From: Liolophura sinensis
Taxonomy: Eukaryota; Mollusca; Polyplacophora; Chitonida; Chitonidae
DNA: 64,000 nucleotides
Direction: 5' to 3'
Assembly: GCF_032854445.1 (NCBI RefSeq)
Contig: NC_088296.1
Location: forward strand, 5,879,435-5,943,434
Of this stretch, positions 11,178 through 23,000 are shown in pieces; the stretch's first letter is position 1, and every line of letters starts with the position of its first letter. The notes beneath the pieces were generated by a model. That model had not been told where the DNA came from. It saw nothing but the letters and a program-made list of their open reading frames with translations, and made no database searches. A program made the translations under genes and the position numbers.

Positions 11178-11538
11178 AGAGTGAGTGAGTGAGTGCTTGG
11201 GGTTTAACGTCGTGCTAAATAATTTTTCAGTCATGTGACCACGAAGGAATCATTAGAGTGCATGTTATGTACCTCCTTCTTGTAGGACGGATTTCCACCG
11301 CTCTTTTATCCTGTGCTGCTTCACTGCAACGACTTACCGAAGGCAAGTATGGCGCCCCGATCCCGCCATTATACTGATACTCGTCAATCAGTCGTTGCAC
11401 TATCTCCTTTATGCTGAACGCCAAGCGAAGAAGTTACAATTTCCTCTTTTAAAATCTTAGGTGTGACTCGACCCAGGATTGATCCGGGATCTACCGCTCC
11501 CGAAGCGGACGCTCTACCAACTATCAACGATAGAAGGC
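11178..11538 (-). mobile_element. SINE family B, copy left of the assembly gap
   Basis: Complete from the gagtgagtgagtg tail to the tRNA-like head (cccgaagcggacgctctaccaac in part). The sequence atcaacgatag occurs before the tail and after the head, as a target-site duplication would. The gap begins directly after it. Confidence 0.92.
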
Positions 11539-11738
11539 NNNNNNNNNNNNNNNNNNNNNNNNNNNNNNNNNNNNNNNNNNNNNNNNNNNNNNNNNNNNNN
11601 NNNNNNNNNNNNNNNNNNNNNNNNNNNNNNNNNNNNNNNNNNNNNNNNNNNNNNNNNNNNNNNNNNNNNNNNNNNNNNNNNNNNNNNNNNNNNNNNNNNN
11701 NNNNNNNNNNNNNNNNNNNNNNNNNNNNNNNNNNNNNN
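11539..11738. other. Assembly gap, 200 N
   Basis: Exactly 200 unknown bases, probably a placeholder length. Both flanks are copies of the same SINE, so the true sequence across it may be shorter or absent. Confidence 0.99.
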
Positions 11739-12032
11739 GGAATCATTAGAGTGCATGTTATGTACGGATGTACGGTTAGGACGGATTTCCACCGCTCTTT
11801 TATCCTGTGCTGCTTCACTGCAACGACTTACCGAAGGCAAGTATGGCGCCCCGACCCCGCCGTTATACTGATACGGGTCAATCAGTCGTTGCACTATCTC
11901 CTTTATGCTGAACGCCAAGCGAGGAAGTTACAATTTCCTCTTTTAAAATCATAGGTGTGACTCTACCCAGGATTGGTCCGGGATCTACCGCTCCCGAAGC
12001 GGACGCTCTACCAACTATCAACGATAGAAGGC
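11739..12032 (-). mobile_element. SINE family B, second copy right of the assembly gap
   Basis: Nearly identical to the copy on the left, differing by a few substitutions and a small replacement near 11765. It ends with the same caacgatagaaggc. Probably the other allele of one insertion rather than a second SINE. Confidence 0.88.
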
Positions 12033-12296
12033 TTCGAAGAGTTAAATGGCTTTAGTATTTCAAGTCAGATGATGTGGTTAGACATCGCGACATTGTTACT
12101 CAAAATCTTCGTGCCACGCAAAGGAAAACAGTAGGGTGTTTCGAGTTCCTACAGTTTTTGTGTATTTTGAAGAAAAGACAGGACGCCCCATACAGTGGCC
12201 GTATACTGACACCGACCTGTTGACCACTACTTAACTGCATATGGTGAGCAAGTCAAAAAATACCCGGCACTTCGTTGAAACAAACTACATTCCAGC

Positions 12297-12375
12297 AGAC
12301 CTATTGATTTTGAAAAGGTGTTCGATTCTATTTCCTTCTACTTCTTAGAAAATCTTTTCAATTTTGGATAGTCGT
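12297..12375 (+). mobile_element. LINE reverse-transcriptase fragment
   Basis: About 20 codons read DFEKVFDSISFYFLENLFNFG before a stop, matching the LDFEKAFDS motif of L1/Tx1-like elements. No other domain is recognisable around it, so it is a short fossil. Confidence 0.5.
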
Positions 12376-12379
12376 TTAT

Positions 12380-13200
12380 TATTGTGCACAGGCGTTTAGC
12401 TCTTCTAGCGCTTTTGCGTTATAGGGCATGTTTAAATCACATAGGGATGTATCCCCATTTTTTCTTGACGTTACATAGTTTGTTAAATCTTTGCCCCCAC
12501 CCTCTAGTTTAATTGGCTATTTAGCTCATTATGTGGGATTTAGACATCAGTGATGAATCAAGTGTAAAGGAATTATATATTGACAGAAACTTCGGAATTT
12601 ACGTGGTTCTCTCGCGTATATCTGTGCCTTATCCAAACGTTTTTAACTGTACTTCAGAATATTGGTAAAATTTTCACTGAAACGTTACGTCAAATACATT
12701 AAGAAGTGGCAATCTGTATAAAGCCTTCGATTTGTCTACCCAGGTTTTGGCAACACTACAGCTGCAAACGTTGTCCGTTGACTTTCCAGCATTACATATC
12801 TTTTACATTTAATCCACACACATATAGATACAGTAGACTTAGTCTGCCTTTCTTTAAACAATAATCAGATTGTCATTTCACCTGTTGTCAGCAGATTTGT
12901 CCGTACACGTTGTGTCATTACTACAAATTCTGTCCAAGATACATATAGGTGTCCTCAAACAGGTGTAACGCCAGATGGATTACATTCAGTTAACACAATT
13001 TTTTCACAATCCACTTCACCCTGGAGATATTGTCAGGAGTCCAGTATGACGGAACACTTTCTGATAGGTGTTTTTGTCAGTATGTGTACACAGGCGAATA
13101 TGGAGTCAGAAAGATTTATTTGAAACTACGCCCATATCTCAAATTATAATTCGATCTGAGCATACTTTCAGTAGGATTCCATATGTAAAAGCACATTTTG
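12380..13200. other. Region 3' of the nAChR gene, no recognised feature
   Basis: No exon, SINE or long frame was found apart from the possible poly(A) signal. Confidence 0.4.
13115..13120 (-). terminator. Possible poly(A) signal of the nAChR gene
   Basis: AATAAA on the minus strand about 415 bases after the stop codon. Tentative, because AT-rich hexamers are frequent here. Confidence 0.3.
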
Positions 13201-13572
13201 TAACAGGCATATTTATGTCAGCTCTGCGCAGGAGGATGTAGTTAGAAAGATTCCCGTTCGACTGCACACTTTTCTTCCAAAATATTTCATGCTCGGCCTA
13301 CTGTGAAGATTGTCCTGCGACAGTAAACTTCGTTAGTACGTCTACTCAGAGAGACGTAGCATCGGGAGGATTCCTGTGTGATAGCACATTTTTCTCATCA
13401 CCAACTTCGGCATACTTATAGAAGGATAACTACATGATAGCACACTTTTCTTATCATCATTTTCTCAAAATATTTCAGCTTGAGAAGACTTCCTCAATAT
13501 TAACACATTTTAAAGAGATGTTTAAACCAGCACGTCTACTCAGGCGGACGTAGTGTCAAGAGGATTACTGTA
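13200..13572 (-). repeat. Diverged local duplications over the nAChR stop codon and 3' UTR
   Basis: 13338-13378 matches 13532-13572 at about 32 of 41 positions; the latter contains the last codons and stop of the receptor. Related pieces (gacgtag/gatgtag, tagcacacttttct) recur near 13231, 13265, 13380 and 13440. Confidence 0.55.
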
Positions 13573-14062
13573 GACAAACTTGTGGAGATGAAGAACAAAA
13601 CAAAAAGCAGTCGATCAATGACGACGGCGGCTTCCCGCCATTCCTGTAACGTGTCTTCGTCACGTAACTCGTCCTCGTGGTGACGTTGTAGCACATGGAT
13701 CATGTGACACACCTGCTGCTGATAATCCGTCAGAGAACATTTTCCTTCCAGGTAAAACAGAGGATCCTCGCACAGCGTGTCCTTTTTCTTATTATCTATT
13801 TTTAAAAGTTCGTACGTCTCAGATCTCACGCGAGAGCGAGATTTTCTCTTGGTTTTGTCCTCGACAATGCTGTTGGTACGGCGAAAATTTTTCCTCCCTT
13901 TAAATCGCACGCAGAGAATCGGGGCAACGACCCGAAAGGCCAGAAACCGCAGCCATCTTGGTAGAGGCTCGGGTTTCCCTCTCTGGTGATGAATGCCTAA
14001 AACTATAACCGCCGTCAGGACTGAAAGACAACTTGTCGTCAAAACCACCAGCAGGTAAATGC
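13536..14062 (-). CDS. nAChR terminal exon: TM3, cytoplasmic loop, TM4
   Basis: Acceptor gttttacag. TM3 is IYLLVVLTTSCLSVLTAVIVL followed by GIHHQRG. A basic loop includes RFKGRKNFRR and KTKRKSRSRVRSE. An amphipathic stretch (VCHMIHVLQRHHEDE) leads to TM4, VVIDRLLFVLFFISTSL onward. The reading frame ends RPPE-stop, a short extracellular tail as usual. Bases around the stop recur as a diverged copy about 194 bases further 3'. Confidence 0.95.
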
Positions 14063-17000
14063 CTGTAAAACACCAAAAATACTGCTTGAATCTGGAGAAA
14101 AATATTTCTGCCTTCTGATGAGCTATAGGATGATTGATGAGTAATGTTATTACATTTGATAATCAATTATTTTATTTTATTCCTTTATTTTGCTTGATTG
14201 TTGTTTAACACCATACTGAGGAATGTTTCACAACTTCGATTGGACGACCTGAAGTGCAAAGGGTAAAACACTAAACTTGGGTACGATGAGAGGATTGTGT
14301 TAAAAAACCAAACAAATAAATTAATAACTATAAAACAATTTTCGAGCTTTTCGTATCCATTGTCCCTTATCTTATGAACAAGCAGTAACAATAGTGCCGT
14401 TTTAAACAGAGTGATTTGCCTATAAAAGAAATAGTAACAAAGATAATCTACTTCGTGTTGGAGTAAATGTTCCAGCAAATTCCCATTAAATTTTTAATCA
14501 CATTCTGTTTGTCAATTGCATGAACAGTTACATTAAAACCCTATCTGAGATAAACTGACAATAGGCCGTAATTCACCGGATAGCTGACCATTGGCCAGCT
14601 ATCACAGGGTCATTGCTGCTCAGGTCTTACTCTGTATGCTGTAGCCCTTTTATATTCACTTATTGGTAATTTTCTCGGAGGCTTGCTGTAGTTTTTATTT
14701 ATTTATTTATTTATTTGATTGGGTTTTACGCCGTCCTCAAGAATATTTCACTTGTACAACGGCTGCCAGCATTATGGTGGGAGAAAACGTAGTCTTTCAA
14801 ATTGTAATGTATATTTTTCAATGCGGAATTTAACGGCAAATAAACAGTTCAAGTTATCTCACCTATAACAGAGACGGACTCAGACGTCTGCGGCGTTTTG
14901 TCAGCCACCATCAACATGAACACTGTGAGTGTAAGAAGGACGGACAGACCGAGAGTCACTTTCTCTCCACTCTCTGCCGGTAGGAGAAATCCAGCCAGGC
15001 ACAGCACGGAGAGTACGATACACGGAATGATGATGTTCATGATATAGTATGTGATGCGCCTGCGCAGGTGGATGTAGAAAGTCACATCCGGGAAGGGTTC
15101 TGGGCAGCAATTGTAATAGACGACGTTACGCTGGACTTTAACACTGACGAGTTCCCATTCTCCGTTATCCACAAATTCAGATAAGTCAATGGTATTAGAC
15201 CTGAAAAAACAAAACAAAATAAAAAAAAAAGAAACAAAAAAAACAAAAAACAGCGTATGTGTCATTAGATAAGCCTCATCTGTGATGACCGTATACTTTT
15301 TTAAATTCCGCTAAACTCGGGGCTAGGGTTCGTATAAAGGTTTCCAGTTTTACCCTTGTATGTTATTTGTATTTATCCAAGGATTGCTAAATGCTGTGCT
15401 GAAGACTACTTCACTTCTACGAAGGACGTCACTTTTATGAGTTAAAGAAACCAGAGTATCCGAGATAACCTCCGACCGTTGGCAAGTTACGGACGAACTT
15501 TTCCATGGGTAACGTTCAGACATGAAGACATCATTGGTGGAAATTAGATATCCGATATGTGTGAGTGGGGTGCTTGGGGTTTAACGTCGTACCTAACAAT
15601 TTTTCAGTCATATGACGACGAAGAAATCTTTAGAATGCGAGTAATGTGCCTCCTTGTTGAAGGACGGATTTCCATCGCTCTTTTATCTAGTGGTGCTTCA
15701 CTGAGACGCCTTTTCGAAGGCAAGTAATCTGAACCGCCCGAGCCATTATACTGATACGGGTCGACCAGTCGTTGGACAATCCCCTTCATGCTGAATGCCA
15801 CGCGAGGAAGCTGCAGATATCCGTTAAGAATGGTTTTAAAGAACACGAGCTTCGTCGATTGGTTATTGTTACGAAGCCTCCAAATCAACTGCTCAGTTCA
15901 ACGCCAGGTTTAAATTTTTTATTACAGTTTGCATCTATGTGTAGCAACGGACATTCGTAAACCAGTACGGGTTTTCTAGGTAAATAATCGCAAGACCATT
16001 TCCCAAAACGACGTATAACACAAACTACCACAAAACTAAAAAAAGTATATAAAGGACGAAAATAGGACAGAATCATACAAAAAGCAGTCAGAAGTTTTCA
16101 ATGATGTTGGAAAGACTTAATTTATTTTCTTTATGCGACTGAGTGAAATAAGTATTGAAATGGTGTACCAAGCTAGAATATAAGTTGTCGATAACAAAAT
16201 ATTTATCTCAGTTGCGCTTTGATTACAGCTGTTCATGTATCCAACGTGGCGATCTAATTCACCGTGAATTAGATGAATATCCAGACCCTAGACTCGGGTT
16301 AAGCGGAACTAAAGATAATCATTATGTAGAGCGCCAGAGATTCTGTGTCCTCTGCTCATATTTACTTACTAAAAAATTACACCCCAACAGGTACCACGGA
16401 AAACAAGTGGCTTTGAATGAGTGTTTATGACACCAGCGTCGCCTACTGCTTAATGCCCCCCCCCCCCCCCCCCCCCCACACACACACACAAATAGTACAA
16501 AGGGAAAACCAACAAATCCCTTGTCCATAGCCAGGCTTGAATTCGGTATGCTTCGTCTGGATTACATAGGCTTTGCATACCTGTTCGTTACGTCAACCTG
16601 GAAACCATTGTAAGCCCAGGATCCCATCTTCATTCTGCAGATCTGGTCATCGAACGGGAAGTAGGTTATGTCAATCTGACAAGAGCTTCGGAATCTCACC
16701 ACGGGCCCCCAGAAAACCCGGCCGTCGTCATTGACCATGGCCAAGGCTCGCATGAAACCGTCGGTGTAGTCGTCAGCACTGTGAGAAAACAAAGACGAAA
16801 TCCTGTAACTCAAGGGAGATCACTCTAAATGTAAAGTAAACAGAGGTGTATCAGTTGACATCCCGTCATGTACGGCAGTGTAAGATATGGTTAAACACAC
16901 CCCAGCACCTTTTCCTCTCCCTTTCCTTCTTAACACAATATGTAGATGATATAAAAATTACTGCGGGGTTATGACTTCCCCACTGACTGTTTCAATGAAC

Positions 17001-20000
17001 GAGTCATGGACTGATCAGGGCCCAATTGTTCGAAAGTGGATGAGACAAACTAGAATTAAATCATATTTTAAATATTAGTCAAACTTAGCAGCCAATATGC
17101 GGTTGTCCAAAATCATAGTATAACAGCAGCAGTTTTAGTTTATATTTAATATACTGTCAGGCAATTTTTTTGGGGCAAAGTACAAAATTGAGGACAGACT
17201 TTAAAGTTAAATCCGGTATTACTTCTTAAATAGGTTATGAACAAGCGGGTCCTGGTCAAATAGTAGGTTAGAAAAATGAACCTCCCCCACCGAAGTAATT
17301 CTGGAGAACGTCATTGTTTATACCCTGCATTTGCGATGCAGATTTACAGACACAATGATAATGTGGTAACCCGGTACTGCGAGAGCGCAGTGTGCAGTCC
17401 AGCTTGGACCGGAGAGGCCATTGCGGAAGGAAAAGTTCTTCCATAAGATGCTGATTGTATAGCTGATGAATAGCGCTCTTATACTTATTTATCTATTTAT
17501 TTGATTGGTGTTTTACGCCGTACTCAAGAAGATTTCCGTTATACCACGGCAGCCAACTTTGTGGTGAGAGGAATAATAAGATAAAACTTTTTAAACGCCA
17601 CTAAGTACAACCTGATGAAATTTTCACGCCTTTTATGTGTTTTCCATATTGACAAGCTCGTAGGTTTCCATGGCTTACACCATGATTGGTGACGCAGCCC
17701 CCCCCCCCCCCCCCCTCCCCACCACCACCACCACCCCACCCCATGTTCAAATAAATAAACTATATTAATTCCCGTACTGAAACATAGTCATAATGAAAAA
17801 GTCGTAGCATCTCATGCGGATCTTGACTGTATCTTGCAAGTTCACGGCGGGATCGTTATCCAATAATTGATTTCATGTATTGATATCGACTTGATATTTT
17901 ATCGTGGGCGTCCGTGGCTCAGTTGGTTAGCGCGCTAGCGGAGCGCAATGACGCAGGGGTGTCTCACCAATGCTCACCAATGCGGTCGCTGTGAGTTCAA
18001 GTCCAGCTGTTGCTGGCTTCCTCTCCGGCCGTGCGTGGGAAGGTTTTCCAGCAACCTGTGGATGGTCGTAGGTTTCCCCCGGGCTGTGCCCGGTTTCCAT
18101 AATGCTGGCCGCCGTTGTATAAGTGAAATATTCTTGAGTACGGCGTAAAACACCATCAAATAAATAAATAAATTGTTCTACTTGGTAAATATATCAGCAT
18201 AGCTGAAGGTAATATACACAAAAGGGTAATCTGCTAATTTAACAGAAGACTATGTTTTTTCAAGTGATGCAAGAATCGATGACGTTACTTTATCATGTTT
18301 GTACGTTACAAACAGCACAATACCCCGTTACATCAACATACGGGTTCTCTTGAAATAAAACAAGAAATGTGTCAAATCGACCATAACAGTGAGCAACAAA
18401 CCCATAATTTATTATACCACCACACAGTATTCTATCAACTTAACAGATTAGTTGTCAGAGTGTAGTCAGTTAAAATTAACGTGGAAATGCCTTTACTTCT
18501 TCACCCAGCCTTTTGAGTGTAAAACAGTATATAACGTCAAGTAATGTTCCCCCACCTGTTGTACAGCACAATGTCAGGCAGCCAAATCAGGGTATTTGGA
18601 ATCCTAACCTTCCTGAGTCGCCAAAAATCAGCCGAGCTCCAGTGCAACTTCTCATCGATCCATTCCTGTATATACAACACATCATCACTGGCATATAGTT
18701 AGTGAATTCTGATCCTAGATCTTCGTTAACTTCTATCAACTAAGGCATGACCATGGTGCGCCTTCATTATTTTCTCGTCTGTGGAAAACAGTTTAGTCGG
18801 AATGTTTACGTACATTTTTTTGCCATTCACTTTTACTGGACTTAAAGAAAGGTGGAGATTTTCTGGATGATACACTTTATCTGAAACCTAGATTTACATT
18901 TGTACAAAAATGGTTTTTATTTACCCACCTTCGCTGGATTTAAAGAAAACCACAGCCTCTCTAGATAGTACATCTCATCTGTACTTATCTTTGTGCAAAG
19001 ACCGAAACGGTTTCCTTTTGTCGCAGGCTTTACGACAGGAGAGATATTTTTTGTTTTGATATTGTAAATTATGCTTACTTGGACAGCAGTATGCCGAAGG
19101 GTCCAACATGTGGTTAGTACATACCTCGCCTTGAAGCATTTTATAGATCCTGGGTGATATGTAACATTTCAATCGCCCCGCAAGTTATTACGGCAAAAAC
19201 TAGTGTGTCAAGTTTATTCCACCCAACGCCTTCACTATAATTTTCTTAAGTTTCACAATGAATATTACCTTCTTGTGAGTAAATACGGACAGAGTTCAGA
19301 ATCTCCAGCACTCTGTACGACAACTGTATCGCGAGGCCACCTAACTCGATGTTCGGGGCTGTTTATTTGTCGCGTTGAATTCGTATTCGTTAAATATATG
19401 AACAGTTCCTATCAAAGGTCAACTAAAATATAGACTTGTATTTTGATTATCGACCACATTCAATCTTGGATTTGGATCTAGGCGTCAAAACAGACATTTC
19501 TATACCAGCCCTCAACCAAAATGGCGTTCCAGATCAATAATCACAAAGCCAATTTCCAAGATTTCCCTTTGCCCAAACATTCCTTGTCCACTTCCATCAT
19601 CACTGGAAACTGTTGACGGCTTCTCTTTCCATAAATTCGTCCTAATTTCGTACTTTATATCCTATCATAGTTCTTTTGTGGTTTCTGGTGAAGGTTGTTT
19701 TGGGAACTGGTCGATTACTGACTTTGAATCAATTCCCAAAGCAAAGTTAAGAGAAAAGGAGCGTAATGAAATATCCTTGAAACACTACTTTTACCAGTAT
19801 AAGCTCGTGACGCTGACTAAAACCCCCCAAAATGCTTCAAGATGAGATACATAAATGCAACATACAGGACCCTGTATTTTCCATCTTGTCCTAAATCCGG
19901 TTAGACAGGAAACCGTTAGGGTCCTTGTAAAGGTTCAGATGCACGTGTATTAAGTTGTACTCTCCGGACGTCCTGTAGGTATACGCATTTTATGTTTTAT

Positions 20001-23000
20001 ATTTTATGTTATTTAACCCTAACAAGCTCTTGGACGAAGTAATGCGGGCTTGTGGCATTTCCTCAGCTACGAAAGGGGCTGGGAAACTGCCCATCAGGGG
20101 ACTGGGAAACTGCCCATCAGGGGACTGGGGAACCCATCAGGAGACTGGGAAACTGCTCACAGGAGACTGGGAAAACTGCCCATCAGGAGACTGGGAAACT
20201 GCTCATCAGGAAACTGGGGAAACTGCTCATCAGGGGACTGGGAAACTGCCCATCAGGGACTGGGAAACCCATCAGGAGACTGGGAAACTGCTCATCAGGG
20301 GACTGACAAACTATCAAGTAACTTTCCGCTTCCATCCAAACATTCGTCGTAAGAACTTGATTCTTTTCGTCCTGCAAAAAAAGCAGAAATAAAAGATGAC
20401 TTTTTATGCAAACCTAAAAATTTTGATAACTGGCTTGTTAATTCATTGAGTGTCAACGTTGTAGACACGAAACTCCCTTTTACGGGATTATGCAGGCCTA
20501 TGAGTAAAGGAAACATTCAGACTCTCAAAGAAACTCCGTCGCTTCGTCAGATATCAAACAAGTCTCCTGGGACCCATTCTACAATGTTTTTCTGACTTAA
20601 GCCTACATTTTAAACATCTTCACAAAGCTTAGTTTTTGGTACCGTGTTGGACAAAATAATTTCTAAAGCCAAAATATAAGACTTCTTTACAATGTGTAAT
20701 TCTTGGTTTTGGAAGCAGGATTTTGGGCACTTTGGTTTCTAGCTAATACAGATGAGGTGGACAAAATTTTATTGAAGAAAAATAAGCTTTACGATCGTAT
20801 TTCAATTTCTGAATTGTCAGAAATAGCTTTGCGGAAACGACTCCTATTCTTTAGAGGCAGAAACAGCGCGTTGGGGCTTGTTTACCATTAGCTATGACAC
20901 AAAAGATGCGGTTCAATCCCAGCATTGGGCTAGGAATATGTGGATTCTGCCGCTCTCACGGTTCTTTGAGGACCTTGCTCAAGACAAGCGGTGGACCACC
21001 CCCATGTGGCCGTTTTTATAAGATCATATCACTTCTGTAAGCATGAGATGAGTAACCATTACATTATTGGAGGTAGTTGGATCTTGGTTTTGAAACTAAG
21101 CTTATGGAGTGCAACATTATGAATTAGAAAAAATATCATGAAATATCAAGAAAAATATTGGTAAATATTGGAACTGAACTTTTTTGGCAATATTGAGGAC
21201 ATTTCTGGTGTTCCGCGTCACTGACTAAAAAGTTATTTGCAGTCTGAGTAATTTAACATACACATAGCTGATTACAGAACAAAAAGACACTTGACTATAG
21301 ATTTCAGTCCCTGCTATGAAATGGGATAACATAATTTTTGTAGTATTTGGCCTCCTTTGGATTTAGTTCCAAATTGTGTCTGCTTGCAGAAGGCGGTTGC
21401 CAGATGAAAGAATGATACGTAAAACACAGCTTTAATCCACTGAAGGCAATGAACGCGGCTGATCAAGCATATTGTATGAAATAGAATATCTTTATTATAG
21501 ATTCCTCGTTCAAGCGTCTTAAGAAGAACGAACTCCACTTCTTCTGCCACAGATCATTCATGCTGTAAGTGACTTTGCCTATCACATAAAAGCTGTTGCT
21601 CCGCCGATCGAACCCTCTCCTCCTCACTTGTCAAACGCTTGTAAAATTCGCAGGAGCCGTTGAGATTTGTCGGCAATTTTGGTTAGTGCCGATATTGAAT
21701 TTTGCCCATCGAGTTAGTGAGCGGGCGACAATACTTATTGTCGACTTTGATTTACTCGGATTAACTGTCATCGATCCTATTCACGCGCTAGCAGATTCCG
21801 GCTTTTAAAGTGTCGAATTGTAATTTGGCAGTTTCGGTGAATCAGCGCATATTCTTTCTTTCTCTTGTACCGAACTTCTTTTGAACCTAACTTCGACACA
21901 AACACCCTGCCAGGCATTTTTTGAATATCGCTGCTATTCGCTATTGTTTTGATTGGCACTTATTCAGGAAAGCAGTCTCATTAAACCGAAAGCTTTGAGG
22001 GTCACACCTCTCTTCTGGATCTGATCCCAAACACATAGAATGGACTGAAAAATGAGCGAAGATAGGTTAGGTTAGATTAAAAGGGTTTTGATCAGTTTGT
22101 CCAAATGTTGCGGTCTGGAGACTAATAGTAGGCAGTATAGTACTGTCAATGAAAAGATAAGACGATTTAAACAGCAATTGGCGTCAAGATCGATAGTCGT
22201 TATTTAGTTTTTTCCCCTCGCTATAAATCATTAAGATATTTTAGACACTGGAAATTGTGTTTAAGTGGAAAAAACTTCACAAAGCATGTCATAACATTGC
22301 ACAGAGCTACTCATTCTACAGCTCTGCCACAAAGCAAGGAATAAACGACTATCAGGCAGACTCAAACGTCGAGTTAACAGTACAAAACAGCGCCGTGCTG
22401 CGTATTTGTCTTGATAATTGTGGCATTAAAAGCGATCAACTGAATGACACAATCTTACTTACTCTTAGTTAACAGAACGGCGCTGCATTACAGCTTGCAG
22501 TTTAGAGATAGTCAGGCTCAAAACAGCACGCTCCTCTTCAGAAAATGTAGACTAGTGCGCCTTCCAAAGAACAACTTATAAAACTCAAAAGTGCTCAGAA
22601 CTTTTTCCACGTGTTGGTTCTTTCCCGGGAATTTACGTTGCTATCAACATTTTCAGTGATACATGTATCACGATAGTGCCTTCAGGCAGTAGTATTTCTG
22701 CACTGATAACATGTTTAACTTACTGGAACGCATGCACACGTATCAGAGTGGACAGTTCTCCACTCTGAAATATGTCAGCCTTTGAAACCTTCACTGTGGG
22801 GTGCGGTGATAGGGCCCAAAATTTGAAGTCGTTAAAAGCTGAATAAAAAATACAAAAAAAGAAAAAAAAATTGAGCCAAAAGCTAAGAAGCCGAAATAAA
22901 GCGTGTACACTCAGTACTCGGCATATGCTTTTAAACTAAGCGCCAAGTGTGGAGGAACAGTAGGTATTCAGTTTGTTTTGTTAGATATGATCAATCTCGG

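Noticed and set aside
11384-11954. Frames running through the N gap
   Set aside because: They exist only because unknown bases contain no stop codons.
17905-18000. True tRNA gene
   Set aside because: A-box and B-box-like sequences are the head of a SINE with core and tail; no intact cloverleaf at gene quality.
20079-20309. CRISPR-like regular repeats
   Set aside because: Contiguous 23-bp tandem units without distinct spacers, in animal DNA; the same holds for the 29-bp array at 32 kb.
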